A stretch of 64,000 bases of DNA from Gordonia sp. PDNC005 (GCF_016919385.1 NZ_CP070351.1:3472001-3536000); one strand, 5' to 3'. Shown: positions 43,154-53,017, counted from the stretch's first letter. Program-made: numbers and translations. The notes: a model not told the origin generated them from the letters alone.

Positions 43154-44104
43154 ATGGACGTCTCCGCTGAAAGCCTCGTGACCCTCACCGCAGTTCTCCG
43201 AGAGGGCACGTTCGAAGCCGCGGCAGCATCGCTGCACGTCACGCCGTCGGCGGTGAGTCAGCGCATCAAAGCACTGGAGCAGTCCGTCGGGCGGGTCCTG
43301 GTCCGTCGCGTCAAACCGGTGACCGCGACACCCGACGGCGAGGTCCTCGCACGGCTCGGCGAGCAGTGGTCGCTCCTCGTCGCCGAAGCGCAGGGTGAGC
43401 TCACCGGGATCGCCCACGAACCCGACGTCGACCCGCGAATGCTGCCGCGAGTGACCATTCCGATCGCGTGCAACGCCGATTCGCTCGCGACATGGTTCCT
43501 GCCGGTCGTCGCCGAGTTCCACAGCGAACACCCGGTCTCGATCGACCTGCACCGAGACGACGAGAGCGTCACCACTGCGATGCTCAGGGCAGGCGACGTG
43601 GTCGGCGCGGTGACCTCCGAACCGATCGTCGTCCGCGGGTGCCAGACGGTGGAACTCGGTTCGCTGCGGTACTTCCCTGTCGCTTCACCGGAGTTCATCG
43701 AGCGATGGCTGCCGCACGGCGTTCGCTCCCGCGACATGCAGTACGCGCCGATGGTGATGTTCGACCGTAAGGATCACCTTCAGATCAAGGCCCTCAAACA
43801 CCTTGTCGCCGAGCCGATCTCGCCGCCGGTGAACTACATCCCGGCGGCGTCGGAGTATCGGCGCGCCATCCAGGCCGGCATCGGATGGGGTGCGGTCCCC
43901 GAGGTGGAGATCGACGACGAACAGATCGGCCGTCGACTCGTGCCCCTCACCAAGCGGCCGGTCGACGTGCCGCTCTACTGGCAGCATTGGAAACTCCGGT
44001 CGCCGCTCGTCTCCGGTTTGACCGACCTCGTCGTCGAGCACGCCCGACGCAGTCTTGTCCCGCCCCGCCGTGGCCTCGCTCCGGTCCCCTCCGGCGGGCG
44101 CTGA
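43154..44104 (+). CDS. lysG: LysR-type regulator of the exporter (LysG/ArgP)
   Basis: The protein has about 316 residues. The LysR helix-turn-helix (TLTAVLREGTFEAAAASLHVTPSAVSQRIKALEQSVGRVLVRR) is followed by an effector domain that ends near residue 300. ArgP/LysG sense lysine and arginine and activate export. A GTG at 43142 is also possible; I chose the ATG 43154 because the family begins a few residues before the first helix. Confidence 0.9.
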   Translation: MDVSAESLVTLTAVLREGTFEAAAASLHVTPSAVSQRIKALEQSVGRVLVRRVKPVTATPDGEVLARLGEQWSLLVAEAQGELTGIAHEPDVDPRMLPRVTIPIACNADSLATWFLPVVAEFHSEHPVSIDLHRDDESVTTAMLRAGDVVGAVTSEPIVVRGCQTVELGSLRYFPVASPEFIERWLPHGVRSRDMQYAPMVMFDRKDHLQIKALKHLVAEPISPPVNYIPAASEYRRAIQAGIGWGAVPEVEIDDEQIGRRLVPLTKRPVDVPLYWQHWKLRSPLVSGLTDLVVEHARRSLVPPRRGLAPVPSGGR

Positions 44105-44117
44105 CCGGCCTGCGGCG

Positions 44118-44300
44118 TCAGCGGCGGAACTTCGCGAAGAAGCCTCCACTCGCAGCCTTCGCCGCCGACTTCTCCTGGGCGGTGTGCGTGCCCGCGCACC
44201 ACCGGTCCGCCGGAACCGAGGCCTTCACCTGAGCGATGTGGCTGCCGCAGCCCGCCCAGGTCGTCTTTCCACATGTTCGGCACCTACTGGGTCGACACAT
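44118..44300 (-). CDS. Small Cys-rich zinc-ribbon-like protein
   Basis: The protein has 60 residues. Two Cys pairs (MCRPSRCRTCGKTTWAGCG) are followed by another Cys in VPADRWCAG and a basic tail ending GGFFAKFRR. The TCGKTTWAGCGxH motif occurs in many short uncharacterised actinobacterial proteins, so I judge the gene real. It has GAGAGG about ten bases before ATG 44300. It follows the AhpD-like gene on the same strand by 32 bp and may share its promoter. Confidence 0.75.
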   Translation of the reverse strand: MCRPSRCRTCGKTTWAGCGSHIAQVKASVPADRWCAGTHTAQEKSAAKAASGGFFAKFRR

Positions 44301-44332
44301 CGGATGCCGTCCTCTCTTGTTCGAGTTCGGGG

Positions 44333-44713
44333 TCAGGCCGGAGTCTCGCCCGCGTCGATCGCATCGACGAATTCGAGAAACGCCTCGAAGGCGCGGGCGC
44401 CGTGCACGGTCGCCGGTCCGCCGTGCATGAGGAACGTGACGCCGATCGCCTCCGCGGCCTCCTGCGGCGTCGCGCCTGCGCGTGCCGCAGCCTGACCGTG
44501 GGACGCGACGCACCCGTCACAGCCTTCGACGACGCCTATCGCCAGGGCTATCAGCTCCTTCGTCTTCCGGTCGAGCGCTCCGTCGACGAACGCCGCGGAC
44601 GAGAGAGCGCTCCAGCCCTTGTACACGTCAGGAATCGCGCGGCGCAGTTCCCGGTGCAGCGGGGCCAGGTCGCGCAGGACCTGCTTGCCGTGCGGTGAGT
44701 CATGGTCGGTCAT
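44333..44713 (-). CDS. AhpD/carboxymuconolactone-decarboxylase-like thiol protein
   Basis: The protein has 126 residues. The AhpD redox motif appears as EGCDGCVASH (Cys65, Cys68, His72), with the usual helical context. Members reduce peroxides or act as general disulfide reductases using lipoyl or thiol donors. RBS AAAGGAC precedes ATG 44713. Upstream lie two palindromes of the CsoR/CstR type (44766 and 44800), which suggests induction by metal or reactive sulfur species. Confidence 0.87.
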   Translation of the reverse strand: MTDHDSPHGKQVLRDLAPLHRELRRAIPDVYKGWSALSSAAFVDGALDRKTKELIALAIGVVEGCDGCVASHGQAAARAGATPQEAAEAIGVTFLMHGGPATVHGARAFEAFLEFVDAIDAGETPA

Positions 44714-44765
44714 CGAAAAGTCCTTTCATAGGCGTTCGCGACTCCGTGCGACCCCGGATCGCCAC

Positions 44766-44783
44766 ATCCCCCAGGGGGGTTAT
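44766..44783. promoter_or_regulatory. CsoR/CstR-like G-tract palindrome 1
   Basis: ATCCCCCAGGGGGGTTAT has opposed C5 and G6 tracts, the pattern bound by CsoR-family repressors. It lies about 52 bp before the AhpD-like start. Confidence 0.6.
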
Positions 44784-44799
44784 GACAATCGTATCCCAA

Positions 44800-44817
44800 T
44801 ATCCCCCTAGGGGGTTA
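44800..44817. promoter_or_regulatory. CsoR/CstR-like palindrome 2 TATCCCCCTAGGGGGTTA
   Basis: TATCCCCCTAGGGGGTTA is symmetric except near its outer edges. Known CsoR and CstR operators have the form AT(A)CCCCCTAGGGGG(T)AT. It is centred about 35 bp from the first copy. Confidence 0.65.
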
Positions 44818-44881
44818 CCGATAGTGGCGGTGGTCTCACCGACGCCCCAGAACTAGAACACGTTCGCGGTACCATCCGGGA

Positions 44882-46501
44882 GTGAAGAGCCTCCGCGCAC
44901 CCTCCCTCCTGCTCGCCTTGGCCACCGCAGCGTCCCTGCTCACGACGCCGATCGGCGGCGGCGACTCCCACGCCGGCCCTGCGTCGTGCGTGCCCTTCGG
45001 GACCGCCCAGTTGCCGCCCGGTGCACCGGCCACCGGGAGTCGGGCCGGCCTGTCGACGTTCCCCCGGTACACGGGGACTTCGGCTCCGTCACGTGTGGAA
45101 ATGCGCACCGAGACCACTCAGTTCAATCTCCATTGGGAGTTCGCGCTGGTCGGGCATCGCCTGATCACCCGTCCGCGGTCGTCAACGCAGTGGCGATCCG
45201 TACCTCTCCCCTCGTGTCTGCGGAATCGGCTCGTCGCGATCTCCCTCGATGACGACGAGTTGGTCGGCGTCGACGGCCACGGCTGGATCTACACGATGGA
45301 CAACGTGAATCAGTCGCCGCGACTGTGGAACTGGACCTCGGCGTGGGGCGCGATGCTCTGGACCGGTCCGGGACGGACCCTTCCAGCCAAGCGAGTCGGC
45401 GGATGGGCACTGTCGGTCACGTCGCCGTCAGACAACCGCGCCTACCAGGACATCGCAGGTCGGGTACATCCGAGCGGACAGGCCAAGATGACGATGATCC
45501 CGACCCTCACCGGCGACGGCAGTCGCATCACGTACGCCGACCCGTGGCTCCCCAACGACAACAGTTACGAAGTCGGCGGCCCGCTCGGCGGACGGTTCCG
45601 GTCGCGGTCGCTGTCGGCAGCGGCGTCGACGATGTTCGTGATGAACAAGTTCGGCGACATGTTCACCCGCACCTTCGACTTCGACTCCTCGGGCTCGGAC
45701 TCGGTCTTCTTCCGATACAGCTGGGAATCGCAGCGCGGCAAGCCGAGTGCCGACAATCTCATGGTCGAGACGTGGGATCGATCGAAGGCAGCCGTCCAGC
45801 TCCCGGCCCCCGATTGGACGCGGCAACCGAAGATCCCCGGCGAGATCTTCTCGACGGTCACCGTCATCGCGACCGGCCCGGGCGTCGAGCGGCGTGAACT
45901 GCGAGTGGCGGGCAAGCGCGACGGTGTCGCGGGCTTCTGGCACAAGTCGCTGCAGGCCTCCAACTGGTCGTTCACGAGCACCGGCGGAACGCCGCCCGGC
46001 ACGCCGGTGGAGAACTCGACGTCGGACCGTTCGAGTGACACTCTCGCTCCACCCGTGCCGTGGAACCTGTCGGCGTCGCTGCCGTCACGGAAGACGTTGG
46101 TCGACGGCCAGCTCCTGATCGACATCGGCCTGCCCTACAGCGTCGTCGACCCGCGTCTGCTCGATCAGGTCGGGCTCCACGCACCTAAGTCCGGCTACCG
46201 CCTCTACGTGACCGCGTTCGATCCGGCCGCGACCACGCGCCCGGCAGTTGTGGTGACTCCGAGCGGGAAGCGGATCGACGTTCTTCTGCACACCGCCGAC
46301 GGCATGCGCATGTCGCCGCGCACGACGGGCCTGACGTCGGTCCCGCGACATCTCATCGGAGCCGTCGCACTCGATGATGCGACATTCGCCCGACGCGCGT
46401 CGGACCCGACGGTCCGCGCATTCGTCCGAGACTGGATGCGGGGCAAGCAGGTCACGCCGATCACGCTGAGCGCCACGACGACGAGCTTGGTGATCCGATG
46501 A
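44882..46501 (+). CDS. Secreted protein of unknown function
   Basis: The protein has 539 residues and a GTG start. A signal peptide (residues 1-30) leads to an all-beta-looking mature protein with repeated Trp/Asp-rich strands (RLWNWTSAWGAMLWTG, VFFRYSWESQRG, LQASNWSFTSTGG), which hint at a propeller. The C-terminal third (VPWNLSASLPSRKTLVDGQLLIDIGLPYSVVDPRLLDQVGLHAP) forms a different domain. No catalytic motif is recognised. The stop overlaps the start of the alpha/beta hydrolase (ATGA), so both are translationally coupled. Confidence 0.7.
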   Translation: MKSLRAPSLLLALATAASLLTTPIGGGDSHAGPASCVPFGTAQLPPGAPATGSRAGLSTFPRYTGTSAPSRVEMRTETTQFNLHWEFALVGHRLITRPRSSTQWRSVPLPSCLRNRLVAISLDDDELVGVDGHGWIYTMDNVNQSPRLWNWTSAWGAMLWTGPGRTLPAKRVGGWALSVTSPSDNRAYQDIAGRVHPSGQAKMTMIPTLTGDGSRITYADPWLPNDNSYEVGGPLGGRFRSRSLSAAASTMFVMNKFGDMFTRTFDFDSSGSDSVFFRYSWESQRGKPSADNLMVETWDRSKAAVQLPAPDWTRQPKIPGEIFSTVTVIATGPGVERRELRVAGKRDGVAGFWHKSLQASNWSFTSTGGTPPGTPVENSTSDRSSDTLAPPVPWNLSASLPSRKTLVDGQLLIDIGLPYSVVDPRLLDQVGLHAPKSGYRLYVTAFDPAATTRPAVVVTPSGKRIDVLLHTADGMRMSPRTTGLTSVPRHLIGAVALDDATFARRASDPTVRAFVRDWMRGKQVTPITLSATTTSLVIR

Positions 46502-47349
46502 GCGGCGATTTGATCCAGGTGGGCGACGAGGTCACGATCTGGGCGTCCCGTGTCGGAGAGGGGCCCGCCGTGCTCCTCTCGGCGGGACTCGGAATGCCCC
46601 CTGGCACATGGACTTTCACGGGACTCCCCGACCGCTTGGTAGATGCCGGCTTTCAGGTGATCACCTACGCCGCCCGCGGAGTGGCGCCCTCGTCGGCGCC
46701 GCCGGCTCCGTACTCCGTCCACGAGATGGCCGGCGACGCCGCCGCAGTCCTCGACCACTACGGCGTCGACGAAGCGATCCTCGTCGGCTATTCGATGGGC
46801 TGCTACGTCTCGCAGGCTCTCCTCGACGTGTGGGGTGGATCCATCCGCGGCCTCGCGATGATCGCCGGCCTGCGGTCGTCTGTCATCGGCGAGATCGTCA
46901 ACCAGATGGAACTGGACCTCATCGAACGAGTGGGGAGTGTGCCCGCGTCGGTGTCGCTGTTCGAACAGCTGATGACGACGCTGTCGCCGTCGGCGCTCCG
47001 CGACAACGCACAGGTGGCGGTCTGGCGCGATCTGATGGGCGGCTCGGCGGACGTGTGGACGTCCGATGCGGGCCAACACGGTCAGACCGCGGCCTCGTAC
47101 GCATGGATGAGTGCGGGCGAACCGACAGTTGAACGACTCGCCGGAATCCGTTGCCCCACCCTCGTGGTCGGCTTCGGCGACGACGTGTTCTTCCCGGCCA
47201 CCGGCTCTCGCGAAGCCGCCTCACACATCCCGAACGCCGGCTGGATCCTCATCGAAGGCGAAGGCCACGGCGGCTTGATGCTCGACGCCCAGCATCGCGC
47301 CTCATCGCACGTCGCGGAGTTCTGCGCCTCGCTCACCACCGATCTGTAG
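46498..47349 (+). CDS. Alpha/beta hydrolase, coupled to the secreted protein
   Basis: The protein has 283 residues. The nucleophile motif is GYSMG (VGYSMGCYVSQALLD) near residue 99, followed by the late VVGFGDDVFFP Asp block and GEGHGGLM His block, which completes a Ser-Asp-His triad. There is no signal peptide, so it stays in the cytoplasm. The substrate is unknown. The ATG lies inside the upstream gene's last codons, indicating a functional link with the secreted protein. Confidence 0.85.
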   Translation: MSGDLIQVGDEVTIWASRVGEGPAVLLSAGLGMPPGTWTFTGLPDRLVDAGFQVITYAARGVAPSSAPPAPYSVHEMAGDAAAVLDHYGVDEAILVGYSMGCYVSQALLDVWGGSIRGLAMIAGLRSSVIGEIVNQMELDLIERVGSVPASVSLFEQLMTTLSPSALRDNAQVAVWRDLMGGSADVWTSDAGQHGQTAASYAWMSAGEPTVERLAGIRCPTLVVGFGDDVFFPATGSREAASHIPNAGWILIEGEGHGGLMLDAQHRASSHVAEFCASLTTDL

Positions 47350-47443
47350 CGGGTCAGGCGACGCCGCCCCAGGACACGCGGACAGTCAGGCAAACCCGCT
47401 ACATGAGTGGTGTCAGGAGGGGCGACGGCAGGGCGTGATTCGG

Positions 47444-48610
47444 CTAGACCGGGCGGCCGTCCCACTCGTGGTCGTGCATGAAGCCGCCATCGATTCCGAC
47501 GCCGTACTTACGGGCCTGACGCATGATCCCGGCGTACGCGAGCGGCATCATGGCAGCGGGTTTGGGGTCGAGCGGGTCGATGATGACGTCCTTCGACTCA
47601 CGCATCTTGGCCCGAAACTTCTTGAAGGTGTTGTTCGGGTACGCGTTCTTCTTCCACCCGAACAGCAGCATGCCCGCACCGATCATCGTCGATCGGCCGA
47701 GCGGCGGCGTGATCAGTTCGGTGTTCTCGCCGAAGAAGGCCCGATCCACTCTCTGTTCGCGGGTGAACATCATGATTCCGCTGGTCCCGCGCGGATTGCA
47801 CTCGATGGTGTAGAGACCTCGTTCAGGATGGTCGATGAAGTCCAGACCCATGTGCCCCGTGAAGTTGACCGACTTCGCGAGACTGCGGGTCCACTCGAGG
47901 ATCCCCTCGTGGTCGACGTGCTCGAACGTCAGACACGATTTGCCGTCGATCGCGTAGTCGACCGGGTAGGTCGCGTGCGCGAAGACCTCACCGTCGCGGC
48001 ACACCGAGTAGGTGCAGTACCTGTCACCCTCGAGCCACTCCTGGGCGATCCACGGATTTGTCGGATCGAACTCCAGGTAGCTCAGGTCGTCACCCGGGTG
48101 GGCCTTGTAGATGGTCTGTGAGCCCCGCGAGTAAGCCTGTTTGATCGCAAACGGAGTGGTGAAGTCGAGCTTCTCGACATCCTCCGGACTCGACAGTTCC
48201 ATGAACTTCAACGTCTCGAAACCACGCTCGGTCAACGCGCGCTGGTAGGAGAGCTTGTTGTGCAGCATGTCCTCCACCTCGAACGGCGAGAGGAACAATT
48301 CGACGGTGTCGGGGAAGAGGCCTGCCATCATCGCGAGGATGTCTGTCTCCTCGTGAATCGGGATGACGATGTCGACCCCTTCACGTTCGACGATCGCTGC
48401 GAGTTCCCGACAGTATTCCTGCGGCGCGAACTTGGGCGGCGGCACCTTGTGAAAGGCGCTCACCGCGTTCGAATACCTGCTCACACCCACCGCAAGACTG
48501 TCGACGACGGTCACGCGGTGACCCGCAGCCGCCATCAGTCGCGCCAGGTTGAGCGTCAGAAACGACCGCGCGAAAGTGATCAAGACATGTCTGCTCGTAC
48601 CAGAGGCCAC
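47444..48610 (-). CDS. Stand-alone ATP-grasp ligase
   Basis: The protein has 388 residues. The N-terminal strand HVLITFARSFLTLNLARLMAAAG and the DIVIPIHEETDILAMM block form the pre-ATP-grasp domain. The ATP-grasp core shows FAIKQAYSRGSQTIYK, WIAQEWLEGDRYCTYSV and the metal-binding GHMGLDFIDHPERGLYTIECNPRGTSG. ATP-grasp enzymes join a carboxylate to an amine or thiol through an acylphosphate. No partner biosynthetic gene is nearby, and the substrate cannot be predicted. Confidence 0.85.
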   Translation of the reverse strand: MASGTSRHVLITFARSFLTLNLARLMAAAGHRVTVVDSLAVGVSRYSNAVSAFHKVPPPKFAPQEYCRELAAIVEREGVDIVIPIHEETDILAMMAGLFPDTVELFLSPFEVEDMLHNKLSYQRALTERGFETLKFMELSSPEDVEKLDFTTPFAIKQAYSRGSQTIYKAHPGDDLSYLEFDPTNPWIAQEWLEGDRYCTYSVCRDGEVFAHATYPVDYAIDGKSCLTFEHVDHEGILEWTRSLAKSVNFTGHMGLDFIDHPERGLYTIECNPRGTSGIMMFTREQRVDRAFFGENTELITPPLGRSTMIGAGMLLFGWKKNAYPNNTFKKFRAKMRESKDVIIDPLDPKPAAMMPLAYAGIMRQARKYGVGIDGGFMHDHEWDGRPV

Positions 48611-48687
48611 AGATACACACTAGACACTCCTCACGTACGGCCGGGTAATGTGGGCAATCGATCAACAGCGGGATCGTCACTCGCACG

Positions 48688-49659
48688 GTGGGATTGGGGA
48701 ATTCTTCGTTGTTCGCAATCGGAATCATCGCGGCAGCCATGGCGGCAGTCGCGTACGGCGTGTCGACCGTGCTGCGCGCACTGGGTGCACGTCGCGTCGC
48801 GCTCGAAATGCGCGAAGACGGTAAGAACGACGTTCACCCGCTCGAAGAGGGCGGCGCCGCGCCGTCTGTCTCGTCGACGATGTCGACCATCGCCGACCCC
48901 GCATTCATTCTCGGCACGCTGATGGTGATCGTCGGCTTCGGCGGCGGCGCACTCGCGGCGCGTTTCCTTCCGTTGTTCCTGGCACAGTCGATCGTGGCGG
49001 CGAACCTCGTCGTCACCGCGCTCCTCGGCACCCTGCTGCTGAACATCACGCTGCACACCCGCGACTGGGTAGCGATCTGGCTTGTGGTCCTGTCGCTGTT
49101 CATGCTCGGCGTCTCGTCATCCCCGCACGCGCACGACGCGGCGTCCCGCGACTTCCACTGGGGTCTGCTGATCGCGACCTTCATCGTCGCGGCGATCGCC
49201 CTGATCGGTGTGTACAAACTCGGCAAGTACGCGGCCATCGTCGGCGGCGCCGCATCGGGTCTGCTGTTCGGCATCATCGCGATCGCGGTGCGCGTCCTCG
49301 ACGGACTCGAGCCGTTCGACCTGGTCACGATACTGACGGACCCCGCCGCCTGGTCGATCGCCGTCGCAGGCGCCGTCGGCTTCTTCGTTCAGACCGTCGC
49401 CCTGCAGGTGGGAGCGGTCAACGGCGTCACCGCGTTGCTGGTGGTCGGCGAAACTGCGGGCCCCAGTCTCATCGGCGTCGCATTCCTCGGAGACGCCGCG
49501 CGAGAAGGCCTCGGATGGCTGGCCGTTGTCGGCTTCGTCGGCGCAGTCGTGGGAGCGGTTCTCGTCGCCTGGTACGGCACCGGCGACCCTGACCACTTCG
49601 GCGAGGCCCCACCCGAGAAGGGCGGCTGGCGCCGCGGCCGCGAGCAGTCGGAAGCCTGA
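48688..49659 (+). CDS. DMT-like membrane protein (possible NIPA-type transporter)
   Basis: The protein has 323 residues and about nine membrane segments. The first (LFAIGIIAAAMAAVAYGVSTVL) is followed by a cytoplasmic loop of about 30 residues. The architecture and AALIGVYKLGKYA, GAVNGVTALLVVGETAGPSLIGV blocks resemble EamA/DMT permeases or NIPA magnesium transporters. The start is GTG 48688, but a nearby TTG is possible. Confidence 0.72.
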   Translation: MGLGNSSLFAIGIIAAAMAAVAYGVSTVLRALGARRVALEMREDGKNDVHPLEEGGAAPSVSSTMSTIADPAFILGTLMVIVGFGGGALAARFLPLFLAQSIVAANLVVTALLGTLLLNITLHTRDWVAIWLVVLSLFMLGVSSSPHAHDAASRDFHWGLLIATFIVAAIALIGVYKLGKYAAIVGGAASGLLFGIIAIAVRVLDGLEPFDLVTILTDPAAWSIAVAGAVGFFVQTVALQVGAVNGVTALLVVGETAGPSLIGVAFLGDAAREGLGWLAVVGFVGAVVGAVLVAWYGTGDPDHFGEAPPEKGGWRRGREQSEA

Positions 49660-49660
49660 C

Positions 49661-50609
<949 letters not shown>

Positions 50610-50631
50610 GGGATTCTCCTTCGTTGAGGGT

Positions 50632-51648
50632 TCAAGCAAGCAGGCAGGCGACACGGTTCGCCGTCCACGGCGCGAGGGCTATTCCGTTGCGGCCGTGGCC
50701 GGTCGCAACGATCACGCGGTCGTCGATCCGACGGATCACAGGAAGTCCGTCCACGGACGACGGGCGGATCCCGGCCGCGGTCTCCACCAGTTCGTAGGTA
50801 CGCAGGCCCGGCATCAGTTCGCCCGCGTCGGCGAGCAGGTCCGCGACTCCCCCTGCTTGCGGAGCACGATCGTCCGGCCCGACGGCCTCGTACTGGGTTG
50901 CGCCGACGACTACTCCGTCGGCACGCGGGACGACGTACAGTGGTCTGCCGTGCCAGCGGGCTCGGATCACTCGAGCGGGCGGCGGCACCGCCCACCGAGT
51001 GCGACGCAGGCGAAGAATCTCGCCTTTCTCGCCGCGCATCGGTAGTTCCCCCACGGACGCTACCTGCGGAGTTCCCAACCCCGCGGCTACGAGAACCTGA
51101 TCGCCCGGGACCGCGGCGGCGTCGGTGATTTCAGCAGCAACGAACCGGACTCCCGCTCCCCCGGCAGCGGACCTGAGCGCGTCGAGCAGACGTCGATTGT
51201 CGACAGCGCCCTCCCCGGTCGCGAGGTATCCGCCCGCGGTGTTTCGAGTGAGCGCGAATTCGACACGACGCATTCCCGCCGCAGATTCGGCGTTGATCGT
51301 CGCATCCGGCAGCTGGGCGCGCACGAACGCGACCTGGTCGTCGAGCTCTGCGAGATCGGCGCTCGACGCGGCGACCAACAGGCTGTCGTCGGCGACCCGA
51401 ACGGCGGGGTCACCTAGACGAGTCAGGAAGTCCGGCCAAGCGGATGCCGACTCCGCGGCCACCGCGAGCAGAGCGTCTTCACCTGGCCTGGTCTCTCCGA
51501 AACAGCCGAGCATTCCGCCCGCGACGTGCGCGGCACGGCGCTGTGTCCCGGCGTCGAACACTGTCACCGACCAGCCGCGATCTGCTGCCGCCAACGCACA
51601 CGACAGCCCGATCACTCCGCCGCCGACAACAGAGAGGTCACGTCCCAC
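50632..51648 (-). CDS. thiO: Glycine oxidase ThiO
   Basis: The protein has 338 residues and is an FAD enzyme that oxidises glycine to the iminoglycine used by ThiG. The dinucleotide motif [15 protein letters not shown] is at the N-terminus. [18 protein letters not shown] and the final [19 protein letters not shown] match the family. I set GTG 51648 because it places the FAD strand at the start and leaves the TPP riboswitch upstream intact. The gene is the first of the thiOSG operon. Confidence 0.93.
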   Translation of the reverse strand: MGRDLSVVGGGVIGLSCALAAADRGWSVTVFDAGTQRRAAHVAGGMLGCFGETRPGEDALLAVAAESASAWPDFLTRLGDPAVRVADDSLLVAASSADLAELDDQVAFVRAQLPDATINAESAAGMRRVEFALTRNTAGGYLATGEGAVDNRRLLDALRSAAGGAGVRFVAAEITDAAAVPGDQVLVAAGLGTPQVASVGELPMRGEKGEILRLRRTRWAVPPPARVIRARWHGRPLYVVPRADGVVVGATQYEAVGPDDRAPQAGGVADLLADAGELMPGLRTYELVETAAGIRPSSVDGLPVIRRIDDRVIVATGHGRNGIALAPWTANRVACLLA

Positions 51649-51653
51649 GATGC

Positions 51654-51738
51654 ATCCCTTCGCCGGCATTACCCGGATCAGGTCAGACGGTCAGCGACGG
51701 CCCGCGTCGCACTCTCAGCCCGGCGCCCCGGACTCCCG
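51654..51738 (-). promoter_or_regulatory. TPP (THI-box) riboswitch upstream of thiOSG
   Basis: Read on the minus strand the leader contains GGCTGAGAGTG, then CTGACCGTCTGACCTGATCC and GGGTAATGCCGGCGAAGGGA, the conserved thiM-type TPP sensor pattern. Binding of thiamine pyrophosphate should lower expression of thiO, thiS and thiG. It lies in the 130-bp gap shared with the divergent thiE. Confidence 0.93.
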
Positions 51739-51777
51739 TGTCTTCACACTTCCGCCGCCCAGCCTACCGTTGACACC

Positions 51778-52434
51778 ATGCCCGCCGACCCGCGCACCGC
51801 TCTCGCCGACGCCCGCCTCTACCTGTGCACCGATGCCCGCCGCGAGCGCGGCGACCTCCTCGACTTCATCGCCGAAGCCGTCGCCGGAGGTGTCGACATC
51901 GTGCAACTCCGAGACAAGGAACTCGACGCGAAGGAAGAACTCGAGATCCTCGCCGCGATGCGGGGCGTGGTGCACGCGGGCGGCGCTCTGCTCGCCGTCA
52001 ACGACCGCGCCGACATCGCACACGCCGCGCGGGCCGACGTCCTCCACATCGGGCAGGACGACCTGCCGCCGGCCGCGGCGCGTGCCATCGTCGGACCCGA
52101 TGTCGTCATCGGCCGTTCCACGCACGACGAGGACCAGATGCGCGCGGCAGCCGCCGACCCAGATGTCGACTACTTCTGCACCGGCCCGTGCTGGACGACG
52201 CCCACCAAACCCGGCCGCGCCGCGACCGGCCTCGGCCTGGTGCGGGCCGCTCATTCGGAGTCCGGCGGCAAACCGTGGTTCGCGATCGGCGGAATCGATC
52301 TGGACCTGGTCCACGATGTGGCGGCCGCCGGCGCGTCACGCATCGTTGTGGTGCGTGCGATCACTGACGAAGCGGATCCACGCGGGGCCGCTACCGCTCT
52401 CCGCGGTGCGGTGCTAGGCTCGTCGACACTATGA
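51778..52434 (+). CDS. thiE: Thiamine phosphate synthase ThiE
   Basis: The 218-residue TIM-barrel enzyme couples the thiazole and pyrimidine halves into thiamine phosphate. Motifs are [62 protein letters not shown], and [15 protein letters not shown]. It is divergent from thiOSG and the riboswitch. The end (CTATGA) overlaps the start codon of a leader peptide. Confidence 0.95.
   Translation: MPADPRTALADARLYLCTDARRERGDLLDFIAEAVAGGVDIVQLRDKELDAKEELEILAAMRGVVHAGGALLAVNDRADIAHAARADVLHIGQDDLPPAAARAIVGPDVVIGRSTHDEDQMRAAAADPDVDYFCTGPCWTTPTKPGRAATGLGLVRAAHSESGGKPWFAIGGIDLDLVHDVAAAGASRIVVVRAITDEADPRGAATALRGAVLGSSTL
52415..52420 (+). promoter_or_regulatory. -10 box TAGGCT of the leader peptide transcript
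   Basis: TAGGCT (52415-52420, preceded by TGC) puts transcription start at about 52427, only a few bases before the ATG of the leader peptide. The mRNA would be nearly leaderless. It lies inside the 3' end of thiE. Confidence 0.6.
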
Positions 52435-52472
52435 CGTGGAAGCTCCTGGTAACCCGCCGCAGCGGGGTCTGA
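52431..52472 (+). CDS. Leader peptide [13 protein letters not shown]
   Basis: The 13-codon frame reads [13 protein letters not shown]. Adjacent Leu-Leu-Val codons (52443-52451) resemble branched-chain amino-acid attenuators. Its last codons lie in the left arm of the stable hairpin at 52457-52494. It precedes a stand-alone LeuA regulatory-domain gene. This is inferred from position and codons; no similarity search was made. Confidence 0.65.
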   Translation: MTWKLLVTRRSGV

Positions 52473-52494
52473 TTCGACCGACCCCCCGCTGCGG
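52457..52494 (+). terminator. Attenuator-like hairpin
   Basis: CCGCAGCGGGG (52457-52467) pairs perfectly with CCCCGCTGCGG (52484-52494) across a 16-base loop, followed by GTTCGTCGTCTTCC. It overlaps the end of the leader peptide, whose stop is at 52470. A ribosome finishing the leader would cover the left arm. Confidence 0.65.
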
Positions 52495-52648
52495 GTTCGT
52501 CGTCTTCCACCACTTTCGTCGGTCACGAAATCTTCGACCGAAATGAACCGACGATATGCGTTCCATTCAGATCCACCCGACATCGTTGACCCCGTACGGG
52601 CACGGCGTCCGCCGACTGCCCGCCTGGTTCCCACCGGAGGCGGCCACG

Positions 52649-53017
52649 ATGACCACTGCCAGCTTCAACAACACTTACGCCCCGACCGGCGCGATCGCCC
52701 TCGACGACCTTCGGGTCGAGCCCGGCGCCGCCGACATGGTTCGCTGCACCGCCCACATGACGGTCGCCGCACGCACGGTCAGTCTCGAGGCGACCGCGGC
52801 GGGCACGATCGGCGCGATGACGTCGATGCTCTACGACATCGGCGCGGGCGTCGAGATCATGTCGTTCTACCAGCAGACCGAAGGCGCGGAGATCATCACG
52901 TATCTCCTCTGCGACCGTGACGGCGACCGCTGCTGGAGTTACGGCCGCGGGCGGACTGGCGACGAGTCAGCAGTCAATGCGCTCATCTCCGGGGCCAATC
53001 AGCTCGCGAAAGGCTGA
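52649..53017 (+). CDS. Stand-alone LeuA C-terminal regulatory-domain protein
   Basis: The protein has 122 residues. ISLEATAAG-type strands, GAMTSMLYDIGAGVEIMSFYQQTEG, and GRTGDESAVNALISGANQLAKG correspond to the C-terminal leucine-binding domain of 2-isopropylmalate synthase (LeuA), without the catalytic barrel. It may bind leucine or pair with the full LeuA elsewhere. GGAGG lies ten bases before ATG 52649; an in-frame ATG at 52556 would add 31 residues. The upstream Leu-Leu-Val leader supports a branched-chain amino-acid link. Confidence 0.75.
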   Translation: MTTASFNNTYAPTGAIALDDLRVEPGAADMVRCTAHMTVAARTVSLEATAAGTIGAMTSMLYDIGAGVEIMSFYQQTEGAEIITYLLCDRDGDRCWSYGRGRTGDESAVNALISGANQLAKG

